From NCBI RefSeq assembly GCF_014839805.1, contig NC_051123.1:6368727-6432726 (forward strand): DNA of 64,000 nt. Direction: 5' to 3'. The notes beneath the pieces were generated by a model. That model had not been told where the DNA came from and made no database searches. It saw only the letters and a program-made list of their open reading frames with translations. This document shows, piece by piece, positions 47,701 through 58,880 of the stretch. Numbering within the stretch: the stretch's first letter is position 1; each line of letters begins with the position of its first letter. The DNA comes from Manduca sexta (lineage: Eukaryota > Arthropoda > Insecta > Lepidoptera > Sphingidae). The position numbers and the translations under genes were made by a program.

Positions 47701-48222
47701 ACCGTGCAATTTCATTGCGTTCCAAACGCTAAATGTTAGGTAAAAGGCTTATCACAAACGACTTCATAATACTTGTACTATGATTGTTGTTAACAATACA
47801 TGATTTTAAAGTAACACCATTGCTCATTGGTATAATTTAATGATCGAGAGACGCTTTCTATCTCCTTTGGTAAAATAGATAATTCAAATCAGCTGAAGGA
47901 AACAAATAATACTCTTTTCCCCTTGTGTCGTTTTAAATTTCGAACAAAGTTTAAACTATTAAGAAGGTATTGTTCAATGAATTTTTCCTTTTATATCGTT
48001 TTAAGTTTCGAACAAAGTTTAAATTATGAAAAAGGTATTGTTCAAAAAACTTTCAAGCAGTGTTAATATTTTTTATAATGTAACATTGAACTAAGTATAC
48101 AATGTTATACAGCAAACAATGATATATTATAGGATAAAAGTTAGATGTAAAAGTTTTTAACAGAATTAACGACTTACGCTTTTAATAAACAACTTTATGA
48201 AATGAGTACGATTGACACAAAA
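44770..48222. other. Intergenic DNA
   Basis: No gene recognised. It contains a ~27-bp imperfect tandem at 46600-46670, a family C copy (47135-47235), and a repeated 'gttttaaatttcgaacaaag' motif at 47932 and 47998. Confidence 0.5.
46600..46675. repeat. Imperfect tandem repeat, ~27-bp unit
   Basis: Three copies of AATCAAAAACAAAAATTAAC + ATTATT-type unit, AT-rich. Confidence 0.8.
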
Positions 48223-48434
48223 TCTATAATATTATAGAAAGCTGAATAGTGTGTTTGTTTGTTTGCTTGAACTAGCTAATCGGAACTACTAAACATTATT
48301 TTATTGTTTAATAGCCCATTAATCAAGAAACTTAAGACCTAGGAAAGACGTAGGCTATTTTCTATCCCGAGAAATATAGCAGGATTTTGATCCCGAAAAA
48401 CTTTCATACGGGCGAAGCAGCGAGCAAAAGCTAG
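48223..48434 (+). mobile_element. Short Lep1-like Helitron derivative
   Basis: Begins TCTATAATATTATAGAAAGC, ends 'gggcgaagcagcgagcaaaa' + GCTAG, and sits between a host A and T. Only ~212 bp, so it is an internally deleted relative of 17897-18526. Confidence 0.75.
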
Positions 48435-48494
48435 TGATATGAGAACTCATATTTATCATTCACTTGTAATATAAATTACTTGAATTAAGTTTTA

Positions 48495-48640
48495 TGTCAA
48501 TCAATCAATCAGCCTGCCGCCGTCCACTGCTGAAATTAGGCCTCCTCAATTGAGCGCCAACCATCGCGGTCCTGAGCAGCCCGCATCCATCCACTACCGC
48601 CGCCTTTTTCAAGTCGTCGGTCCGTTGAGCAGTAGGGCGA
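48495..48640 (-). mobile_element. 3' end fragment of an RTE-like LINE, minus
   Basis: On the minus strand it reads TCAGCAGTGGACGGCGGCAG and then (TGAT)n, matching the last ~130 bp and tail type of the LINE at 1539-4825 at diverged identity. Strongly 5'-truncated. Confidence 0.7.
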
Positions 48641-48703
48641 AGCAAGTTTTATGTATCATATAGAAATAATGTATTATTTAACAAAAAAAAAGGCAATTAA
48701 ACA

Positions 48704-48956
48704 CTTTGCCTTGGTGGCGTTGTTGCGTGCGCGGGACGACGTAGTGCGGTCTCGAGTTTGAAACCCAGGTCGGGCAAAATAATAATAGGTTTTTCTGTTG
48801 AGTATTTTACCGGGTTCCGGAATTTGTACCCGGTAAGACAATAGGATCAATTTCTACCGCGTCAGGAGACAGAATAAACATAGCGAAAAGTGGGTAGGTA
48901 GGTACTAGTTTCCGAAATAAAAGGCGTGATTGTGTGTGTGTGTGTGTGTGTGTGTA
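48704..48956 (+). repeat. tRNA-derived SINE, plus, with (GT)n tail
   Basis: TTGCCTTGGTGGCG head, GTTTGAAACCCAGGTCGGGC in the B-box region, body as in 26197. GT run at 48931-48955. Confidence 0.78.
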
Positions 48957-49459
48957 TAATATGTTAGTAATACTTGTTTTAAATTTAGAATATTATAATT
49001 ATCCATTATCAATACGTTTAAATCAATGTAAAGGCATCGCTACACTCGCTATATTTAATGTGGCGTTGATGATTTTTAATCGTTTGACAATGTAATCACA
49101 TAATTTCATGCAAAAACGCATATTAGTTACTTTTATAGAATATTGAAGATAATTAACAGTTAGACGATGTGCGGTGCTTCGGCCCTTTACATTGCTCTTA
49201 TAATATGCTTGTACACTACACGTTTTATATCAATGGTATGTATTTTTTTGCATTAAAGTATAAAATAGTAAATAACGGATGCCATAAACACACAGTAATT
49301 GAAAAAAAAATGTTTTTTTGCCCAAATAATACAATATTCGAATTACAAACTCCTATACACGAAGTTGCAACAGTCGTAGAAGTCACCACTCTGAAGTCTC
49401 CGTATCCTCATTCTGCAACCTTCAATCCTTCAATTTAACAGCTGAGTGGCCGCGAGCTG

Positions 49460-49575
49460 TTAGGAGTGGCGTGGAGTCATGCACGACGCTTGCGTAATGC
49501 GGGCGCGCCGGCGGAAGTGTGGCGCCGACGCCGCTGCGAAGAAATCTTCTCCGTATTTATACTCGATTTTGTCTG
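49460..49575 (-). CDS. Candidate orphan terminal exon, unidentified
   Basis: A very GC/CpG-rich island in AT-rich DNA. On the minus strand a good acceptor ('gtatttttcag' before 49575) leads into an open frame DKIEYKYGEDFFAAASAPHF followed by RRRARITQASCMTPRHS and TAA at 49462-49460. A second frame is also open and ends slightly earlier. The sharp GC step at the acceptor is what the certain PGRP exons show. No upstream partner exon was found and the product is unknown. Confidence 0.35.
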
Positions 49576-49699
49576 CTGAAAAATACATTATATTATAGCA
49601 TTCATATGTAAGGAGAAATACTACTGTAGCCGATTTTGTACGTACCTATCAATCATTCCTTTGCCTATACATATTTATCGCCAATGTTTCGATATAGAT

Positions 49700-52600
49700 A
49701 CATAGAAGTGTTATAGCCATTATGAAATTAACAGCGTGTCTCAAAATGACTAGTGCAGTATCGTAATATGCTCGTGTCCTGTAGTGCATAAGCAGATGCT
49801 TATCTGATGATAAGCTCAATTGAGTATGCCTACTGACCTACTCAATTAGTTATTAAAAAAAAATATATTTAACATTTTAATAAAGAAATCTCTCTTTTGA
49901 AAGCTTGTATTAAATGTGATATCATTTCGTGAAAATCAATGAAAAGTCTAAATCTATTTAGCTTACACCAAACATTATTACGATTATGGCGTGAGGGTCG
50001 AAACGAAAAAATAATATAAAACAAGGGCAAAAAACCAGAGGCTGATATTTCCCTAAGTAAATAAAGGAGATCTTGATTAAGCTGGAATATTATTATTAAC
50101 ATTCGCATGACGAAACCATAAACGTTAGCTGAATGGTAAGCGCTCACTGCCCATAGATATCAACACCATCTAGAACTTAGAATTAAAAAGAATTGAACGG
50201 ATCTATGCTGATCATTTTGATACTTTAAATACACATACAAATTGTTTGTACATTAGTCTGTTAATTTAAAAAAAAAACAGGCCACTCTGGTTCACATATT
50301 CGTACACTATTCCTTTGCTAAAGAATTTAGTGACACCCACATGCAGTCGTTACATGAATTGATAGTTTACAATTTTAGGTCCTGTTGGGAGATATTACCT
50401 AAACTATTTTTATGTTTCTTAAGGTAACGTATCAAACCTCTCTTCATACCACGTCCTAACAATATAACTCTATGTACATAGCAAGAAAACTTAATTTGAA
50501 ATATACTTATAAACACTTAAATTTTATTGTTCGATGTTTAGGCTGATGATGGCTCTGGCAGAAGGGAGGTAGTAAAGCCTAAAACAATATTAAAATATTT
50601 TCTGTAACTGCTACAATCCAACAAACTATAGTAAATATGATTATTTATAATGTTTTATTATTACATAATATTTAACAAGTTATGCTTTGTCATTTGGAGA
50701 TCAGCGTATAATTTTCATCATAGGCATACTGGTCCGGTCATTATTAATCAAACTGCTACTATAAAAGAAATTTAAACCTACACTTATAATAAAAAATATT
50801 TTATAATGAAATGCTACGATATTACGTTTCAAATAAGTTTATTTTTAATTTTTTTCATCGGTTTTTTCCTAATAATTATTATTATCAATAAAGTACCCAT
50901 TCTCAATAAGATTTATAGTACACATAAATATAAATTAATTATAACTATTGAACTGTAATTAGTATGAAATAGGTGCTTGTATTATTGTGAAACAAAGATC
51001 ACAAAAGTCCCCTATAAAATTCCCCTGAATGGTCAGTTCCGCTTTATAATTAGGTAAAAAAAAACTTAAGGAAATCCACGACTTTGAAATAAATTAAGTC
51101 ATCATAAATAATTAATTATCATAAAGATTTTTCCAAACCCCATATAACGACGTCACAGTATATCATAATTATCACATACTTGATTTTTGTGACGTAGAGA
51201 GATTCTGTAGATTTGGTAATAATATATATGGTCAAGCCTGAAGTGCAGTTGTACAATAGTAATTGCGGGAATTTAGATAAGTGGCCCCCAGGTTTATAGA
51301 AAACAATTGTTAAAATTAATACTTACTTTGTCTATATACCATCGCTTAGTACTGCAACTGTTATGATGTTATATATGTCTAAGTAATAAATAAATTTTAC
51401 AATTCAAAAGGAATATAATTGTGTCGTAGCGTTTCATGTGGTGATATTACTGTTAAACTAAATCGGCACCATTTTTACATGTTAACGACGATAAATCTTC
51501 TAGCATAAGACTAGTTTTTTATGTAATTTTAGCTTCTGCCCGCGGCTTTGTCTGTGTGAAATAGTTGTTCCGTAAGAAAAATTTACACTGGATAAAAACT
51601 AACCTGGGAGTACTCTCGTTTCGGAGGCCAAGACTCAATTCGGGTCGCTGAGCCAACTGAATAAGTAAAAACTAACCTATATTCAGGAATATTGTAGCTT
51701 CCTATTACTAAAGGAATTTTCAAAATCGGTTCAGTAGTTCCAGAGATTAGCCCCCACAAATCTACAAACTTTTCCTCTTTACATACATACATACCTCTAA
51801 GTATAAATTTATCACAATTTTTGTAAAATCAGTTTACTAACCCGTTTGTTTTTCCTTTCAGCTATTATTATGTCTGTATTTTCCTACTTATTATTAATTT
51901 TTTTTATTTATTTCTCAATAAATTGATGAAACAAAGATCCACGGCGAGTTTCTGGACTCTTTTTAACATATTATAATCATAGAAATAAAAAAAAATTGCG
52001 CTTCTTTCGAGTTTTTTATATAAACATAATAAATCATTAATATAATCAGCTAACTTCTTGATGTATAATTTTAACAAATGTTTTACTTACAACTCCTTTG
52101 CATGAGTTTTTTCACAGCTTTCAAAAGTAATTGCTATATTTAACTTGCTGTCGGTATCTATTTATGGTCAACAGTTTTGATTGATTGCGGTAAAGGAGAG
52201 GAAGTGGAAAAAAGAAAAGAAAAAACAAAGACATTAAACGGTATAGTTAAAAAAAAAACAAAGAAAAGTGTTAACGAGCCCTTTATTGCTTTCTTTCTCT
52301 CACACCATCCGAATCTTATTTTACTAAAAATTCTATTGTGTTCCATGACTTAACTAATGAGGCAATATCTTGTAACAGTTATCATATTAATTGAAACAAA
52401 AACACAAAGTAGATAATAGGGAAAAACATAAGAAACGTCAGCTATCGGTATCACTATTTACTATCGATCAGCGGCGTATTATGTGAACGACAATTGAAGA
52501 TGTATCTAGGAGCGTGAGAAGCGATAACTAATTGATACACTAATTGATAAAAGGCAGATAAGATATTGCCTGAGGGTTGTTACGAAAGAAAACAATCAAA

Positions 52601-52960
52601 ATAAAACACGGTGGTGAAAATTACCAAATAAATAAGGGATGACTTGATTATGCCGGAGTTTTATTTTTACATTAGCGTGATGAGACGAAAAATGCTCACT
52701 TACACGCCTTCACTGTCCATTAATATCAGCACTATCTAAAATTTTGAATTAATATGTCCTGCAAAGCTTTATGCTGACTATCCTGATAAAAAAAAATTAT
52801 TAGTAGTAATCTCTAGTTATTAACACTGGCTCTACAATCCACTTCAAACAGAACCACATAACAGTGCTTGTTTTAGTGGCGCCAGTAATAAGACCTATCC
52901 AGAACCTCTAACATACGAAAGACTCCTTATTGTGACTTAATTACAGCGAATTTTTTTTGC
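49700..52960. other. Intergenic DNA with repeat debris
   Basis: No gene recognised. 49965-50165 and 52550-52760 share blocks ('gggatgacttgattatgccg' type) with family C in reverse. 51530-51790 is a reversed Helitron-like piece starting 'cttctgcccgcggctttgtc'. Confidence 0.45.
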
Positions 52961-53252
52961 TTTAAATGACAAGACGATCTTGTCGTTTGCCTAATGGTAA
53001 GCGATACGACCACCCATAAACAGTAGAAACACCATCCAACACCTTGAATTACAAAGTATTGTTTGGTATTCCATTGCGCTCGCCAACCTGCGACATGAGA
53101 TGTTAAATCTTATTATATCCAGTAGTTACACTGGCTATAATGTTCTTTAAACCGGTACACAAAAGTGACTAGACACTGCTGCTTGGCGGCAGAAATAGAC
53201 ATTGTGGTAGTACCTCCCCAGACGGACTGACATATGAGAGACCTACCACCAG
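52961..53252 (-). repeat. Family A repeat, near full length, minus
   Basis: Same structure as 12961-13260 in the same orientation; the tail is next to 'tttgctttaaatgacaagac'. Confidence 0.75.
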
Positions 53253-53637
53253 TGTTTCAACACTATGTACAAAACCCTTAAAATTTAATTATCAAAGCGA
53301 TATTCATTGTTCTGCGATTTCTATCCATGATTCCGTATCATTTTATGCACCGTAAATTAAGATTGGAAGTTTATAAACAGATTATTTGATTCAGTTGATA
53401 GATACAATGCACTTGATTTGTTTTCTAGATTATACGATGGCCATGCAATAGGGATCGACTGAAAGCTTCGATGGCGCAGATGACTATTAAACTTTATTGA
53501 CGTAGAATTTATAATCGGTTAATTCTCACATTTTTGAATTCATCTTACATTTAATTTATAATTAATTGTAGAGATTTCTTAAGTATGTTTATAATAGTTT
53601 CATTTTTTGCCTTTTTACATAATCTATCTATATCTAT

Positions 53638-54481
53638 TCTATACTTATAATAAATCTGTAGAGAGGTCAATTCTGTACATGAAATATATTTCCAATATAA
53701 CTATCAGGGGGTGATTAGGAATCGATACTGATGCCAAAAATGCAATTAGTAAAATTTTTGTCTGTCTGTCTGTCTGTCTTTCTGTCTGTCTGTCTGTCTG
53801 TATAACCGTTATAGAAACAAAAACTACTCGACGGATTTTAACGAAACTTGGTACAATTATTTGTCATACTCCTGTGCTGGTTATAGTATACTTTTCATCA
53901 CGCTATAATTAATAGGAGCAGAGCAGTGAAGGGAAATGTTGGGAAAACGGGAGAAGTTATTCCATTTTTTAAGCTTCCGTCGCGTGTGCAACCTTAATGG
54001 TTAAAGCTACGCAGAAATCATGTATGACGGAAATGTTCTCCTTAAAATTATGTAAAAATATCCCACGACAGCATATGTCTATCTTTTATGGTTGACTCAC
54101 AATAACACGTGTAACTCCCGATAGCTTAGCAGTTCGAAGCTTTCTCATTATATTTGACTACTCTTACGTTTATAACACTCTCAGTCATCCCTAATTAAAA
54201 AAGTTAACATTATTAAATATTCCTTAAAAAAGATTCATAGAAATCGGTATAGAAACACCAAAGTTATACATGAAATACGCTAATAATAAGCCATCACGCG
54301 TGAATACTGAATCATGCTATAAGCTTCCTTCGATTTCACCAGGATCCCATCATCAGACCCTGACAGGACAATCGGACCACCTGCATACCACCATAGTTAA
54401 AAAAACATCCCGACACATTGAGCACCTCCTCCATTTTTGAAGTCCGAAATCCACGCGGGCGAAGCTGCGAGCGGAAGCTAG
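53638..54481 (+). mobile_element. Helitron-like element, plus, with (TCTG)n
   Basis: Begins TCTATACTTATAATAAATCT and ends 'gggcgaagctgcgagcggaa' + GCTAG, followed by T. ~840 bp. It carries a TCTG microsatellite at 53757-53802. Its right part is the same sequence as the reverse complement of 17333-17740. No helicase gene. Confidence 0.72.
53757..53802. repeat. (TCTG)n microsatellite
   Basis: About eleven TCTG units with one TTCT interruption, inside the Helitron-like element. Confidence 0.9.
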
Positions 54482-54524
54482 TAATGGAATAAACGGCAAC
54501 AATAAGTTAAACATATATACCTAC

Positions 54525-54680
54525 CAGATTTTGCTTGCGGTTTTGGCCGTGTGAAAGAGTTTTTCCATGGTCTCAAACTATGTCCGCACAAGATTTCTTC
54601 GAAATCCATTTAATACTTTTTGAGTTTCTTGCTTTCAGGCAGACAGACGTGACCGGAGACTATGTGGTATAAGCAGTATA
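54525..54680 (-). repeat. Helitron-like fragment, minus
   Basis: 'accagattttgcttgcggtt' through 'ttgctttcaggcagacagac' matches the 3' part of the Lep1-like copies in reverse; the CTAG end is mutated to CCAG. Confidence 0.5.
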
Positions 54681-55059
54681 ACAGATGGGATCGTTTATTT
54701 CTAAAACTTATCCGAGGTAATTTTAACACATTGGTTTATCACTCGCTCTAGTACATGGTTTCTTCTATTGTACATTTCATGTTATAATAGGATATATCAT
54801 ACCATCTCAGTTTTAATTATTGATAGTTTTTCGCTTGCTTCATATGAACTTGTCCTTGGGCTCGTTCATTATATTTATCAAAAACTCTATAATCTCGATA
54901 AAAAAAAAATTTATCGTCGTCTGTCTTAAAATAGAATTTATAAAATATTACGTTAACCACAAATAATGTTCACGTTTCGTCTTTTTTATTTTTAATGCGG
55001 TAGAAATTATTTAAAAAAGAAGGCGACTCGACATCCTTTGTCTTCGTGTTTTATGCAGT

Positions 55060-55275
55060 GGTCACATTAGTTACATAAAATTACATAACTTTTAAAACGG
55101 CTCTTAATTTTCATCTTCTTCTTCATATAATAAATACATTTTTATTTTTATATTTTATTCACTAGTCACATAAAATTACATATTTTTTTTATAATTTTTT
55201 TATATCTACTTACATAAAATTACATATTTCTCCGTCAAAATGATATTTACATTTTTTTAAAACGGCTCTTTATTT
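55060..55275. repeat. Interspersed short tandem motif
   Basis: TACATAAAATTACATA occurs three times (near 55072, 55166, 55211) and TTTAAAACGGCTCTT twice, so this is a locally duplicated AT-rich block. Confidence 0.6.
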
Positions 55276-55588
55276 GTTATACAGTTTACAGGCTTTTTCC
55301 TGAACTGGTCTTCCTGGTCCTGAACTAATAAAGAAAATTTCATGTAGCGACATCTCACTGCTAAGCTGTAGATTAGACACAAATATTCATAAAACCTTCA
55401 AGATGATAAAGTTACACTTACACTTTCATAGTTGTCATGTATAAACAGATATATCTTGATATAAAAAAATCTTTAGCCACATTGCACTAAACTCAATTAG
55501 GTTATAAAATTTTACCTTGCATGTCCTTTACAATAAAATTATATATAAAACATTAAATTATTAAGCATATTATAAGACATTTAATGCG

Positions 55589-55874
55589 CTAATTGGCTAG
55601 ATAACGGTAGACATCGCTGTATCTGAGATTTTCGCGGCACGTTTCGACGCACCTATTTATAAGTTCCAGAGGATTGTTCGAACGAAATTCCTGCGCTAGT
55701 CGTAGTCTAAGCGCGGTCCACGCCCCGCGTCCCGACGTCCTGAGCCCAGTTATGGACAGTTGATCCGTGTTACCGTGTACCAAGTGCGTAAAGTGATAAA
55801 AGAATAACACACACAGCCACACGTAAGACAATGTCCAATGTCCAGCGAAATGGTTCTATATGGAGAACAGAAAT
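55589..55874 (-). CDS. Candidate terminal exon of a small secreted protein, unidentified
   Basis: GC-rich relative to its flanks. A plausible acceptor ('ttctgttctccatatag') at ~55875 leads into an uninterrupted frame without an in-frame ATG: NHFAGHWTLSYVWLCVLFFY, a short hydrophobic run ending HLVHG that could be a signal peptide, then ~60 residues including ITGLRTSGRGAWTALRLR, two cysteines (RCVETC) and YSDVYRYLAN before TAG at 55591-55589. The start codon must lie on an upstream exon; TATATATAAAG with a donor ACT|GTAAGT at ~56085-56040 is a possible first exon but supplies no ATG. It resembles a secreted peptide precursor in size only; I do not recognise it. Confidence 0.45.
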
Positions 55875-55879
55875 AGATT

Positions 55880-58690
55880 CGAAATGACTAAATGTGTAAA
55901 TTGTAATTTAACTGGCGATGTTAAAGTTATTTTTTGTCATCTTTTTTATAGTCTATTCTATTCTAGAAAGGATAATTTAGATTCATTTAGAACGTGAATA
56001 AAACAAATGTTAGTTCCTTGTAATTTTCATCTCCACTTACAGTTTCTTTATGATACTATACCACTTGATTAGCCTTTATATATATGAATAAATATCTGTA
56101 AGTCTTAAAGCATTAAATATATATTACAGCTAATATACTATGACAGCTAATAATAAACATGCTTCAATAAGAGGCAATGGTGTAACAGTTTTTAATATTT
56201 ATTTACGATGCAAATTGTTGCCGGATGTGACGTTAGCTCGGATATGAAGTCGTGCTAATACATTACTTTCCTATATGAAGTAGTATATATTACTTACATA
56301 TATAGGAAACTAAGTATCGTCATATTTTAACATAAGCATGAGTGAAATTTTGGCACATTGATAATTTAATAACGGTTTAAGTCACGTAATATTATATTTA
56401 TATATCTTACGATATTCATATCTGATTATTTAACTGTGTATCTTGATTGCAGATAACTTTTTAATTATTTAAATCAAAGATATTGGAATTGACTTCCTAC
56501 TCTCTTAGGAATTGTCATTTATTAACCTGAATATATTTTTTCCCTCAATACATAGTCTTAGATGACTGTTTAAATCTTCTTACATTTTGGTTTATATATT
56601 TTTATTTACACACAATGATATATTAGCATACATTTTTTTATCAATAAAGCCAATTCAATTCCACTTTCACTGGTTTATAGAACAATATAAATAAGTTGAT
56701 AGCACTGTAAGAATTCGCGCCAATTTTTTCTTGGCTCAATAAAATAAATTACCAAATGGTACGTTTAGTGCAGTCGAGATGCGACTACGAACAACTAAAA
56801 CGTTTCTCCTGAGTTCTAATTATTATGCTAATCTAATGTACTTTATGTACGCAGTTTATTCACCCTCAATTTTGTCATTTGAATTTGTTGAAAGTGGGGT
56901 TTGAGAAAACAACATGATTATGCAATTTTTTATCTTATTTACATACGTGTTTCTTGATTATTTTATAGTATGATATAAATTGAGTGCAAGTGGTGAAATA
57001 ATTTATATATTTATCAAATTAAACTTTACATATTAATTATTCAATTTTGAAACTTAGAAATATTGTTAATTTTTTCTAATAGTTGATTTGATTTGCAGAG
57101 AGTTTAACATTTGTTCAAATTTAAACGCATGCGTTGCGCTGCAGAATTATTTTTAATTTGAAATACCAAAACTTAAATAACAATGTATTATGATTTATTA
57201 TGTTTATGCGAATGTTAGACATTGAAATAAAACTATTTTTCGGGTTTTATCGCGGTTTTTATACTAAAGGTTTCTCCCGACGATTTGCAGCCTTCATAGT
57301 CACAGGGAGGCCTCACTAATATATTATTACAAATCGTTGATTTTTTATTATAATAGAACTATTTACGCAGTGAGAATTCAATGAATTCTGTCGATGGCTG
57401 GCATACATTTTGTGATAATTCCATAAACGTGAATGACTTCATTATAGAAAATATTGAAGATATTAACATCGAACAAAAATTTTAGAAATATAAAAGTTGG
57501 ATTTAAATGTTAACGTAAACAAATAACATTTCGTTCGACAGTTTTATGACTACTTTATAATATATTTTACGGGAGAAGTAAAAAACAAAATCAAACTTTG
57601 GAATGAACTTGTTACATCAGTGTTTCCCGATCCCTATGACTTCTTCCTTAAACGAGGTTTAAAAAGAATGCCCACCTCCCGGTAGGCAACGGCTGGGCTG
57701 TTCCTTTGGCATTGCAGAGTCCATGGGCGACAGTTGCTGCTTCCCATCAGGCGGAGCGCTTGCTCGTTTACCTACTAAGGCAATAAAAAACAACAACACA
57801 ATTATAACCGTGGGGGTCATCGTAATTTGAATGTGAATGTGACATTATAAGGTGAACATTTCTGTCTAATGATTTAAGCGCTGACAAAGATTTAAAGGAT
57901 TTCAAGACAAATATTTATTACACTAAGAGTTGCTCGCGGCTTCGCGTGTTTGTACGAAATTTTCCAACATAAAGGTTCAGTGGTATGTACAAAATCATAG
58001 GTAGCTTTGCTTATCCCCAACTTTTCTAAGTGGTATACGATCGTATGTTATAGGAATCCCCAAATATATCTCGTAGCAATACATATCACAATATTATGTG
58101 TCTGAACGTTTTCATTTATTAATTACATTTTCACCTAAGTCTATTCTAATTTAAACAGAGTTTTAAAATCCCAATAAAAATATCTATAAATACAATGTTA
58201 AAAAACATAAAAACCATAATAGCTAATGAGTCAACAACTATGGAATCCCTACCACGTGACATAAAATAAAGAAATCTTGATTATTGTATATTATTGAAGG
58301 CACGTATTCTTAAGTCTAGCGGAGTGCGGCTACGTTAAAAATATCTAATTTGTTTGAATGAATGAACGATGCCAACTCGATCCAGCGGAACCGAACATAA
58401 TCTCGTAAATCATATTCGTGATTAGAATAACACTAGACATGCATTAAATATTATATTAGTGGTTTATTAAACCCTAAATCAAGATTTATAATACTGTCTG
58501 TGACAGAAAGAAATGTTTTCACTTATTCATTTGTACTTATAAATATCTACTAAGTTATTAAAATACTTTTTATATATTTCTCCATTTAATTACACTTTAC
58601 GAACACAACTATCATAAAATCCATTGATACCATACATTATACAAAGATACACCCCACACATACACATTATGACAATCCTTTCGATCACAG
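55880..58690. other. Intergenic DNA
   Basis: AT-rich. It contains a family C copy (57195-57320), a GC-richer repeat fragment (57660-57795, tail 'ccatcaggcggagcgcttgc') and a reversed Helitron-like piece (57920-58080). Confidence 0.45.
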
Positions 58691-58696
58691 AACACG

Positions 58697-58880
58697 ATGC
58701 CAATCGGCAACTTGAACAACATCGCTCCACCGCGGCGGGAGAGCTTCAGGCCGCCGTGGGTGAAGGAGAAAGACACGGAGGCGCCCCCTGCCTGGACCCA
58801 GAAGAAACTAAAGCCAGTGGAGAGTCTCTCCAGGACTGGGAGTATTGATGACGCCTCGCCTGTTGTTAAGCCTCTGAAAC
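58697..58880 (+). CDS. KP-rich gene, first coding exon
   Basis: The ATG at 58697 follows an in-frame TGA upstream, so it is a credible start; donor AAA C|GTGAGT at 58881. GC-rich against AT-rich flanks. Confidence 0.75.
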
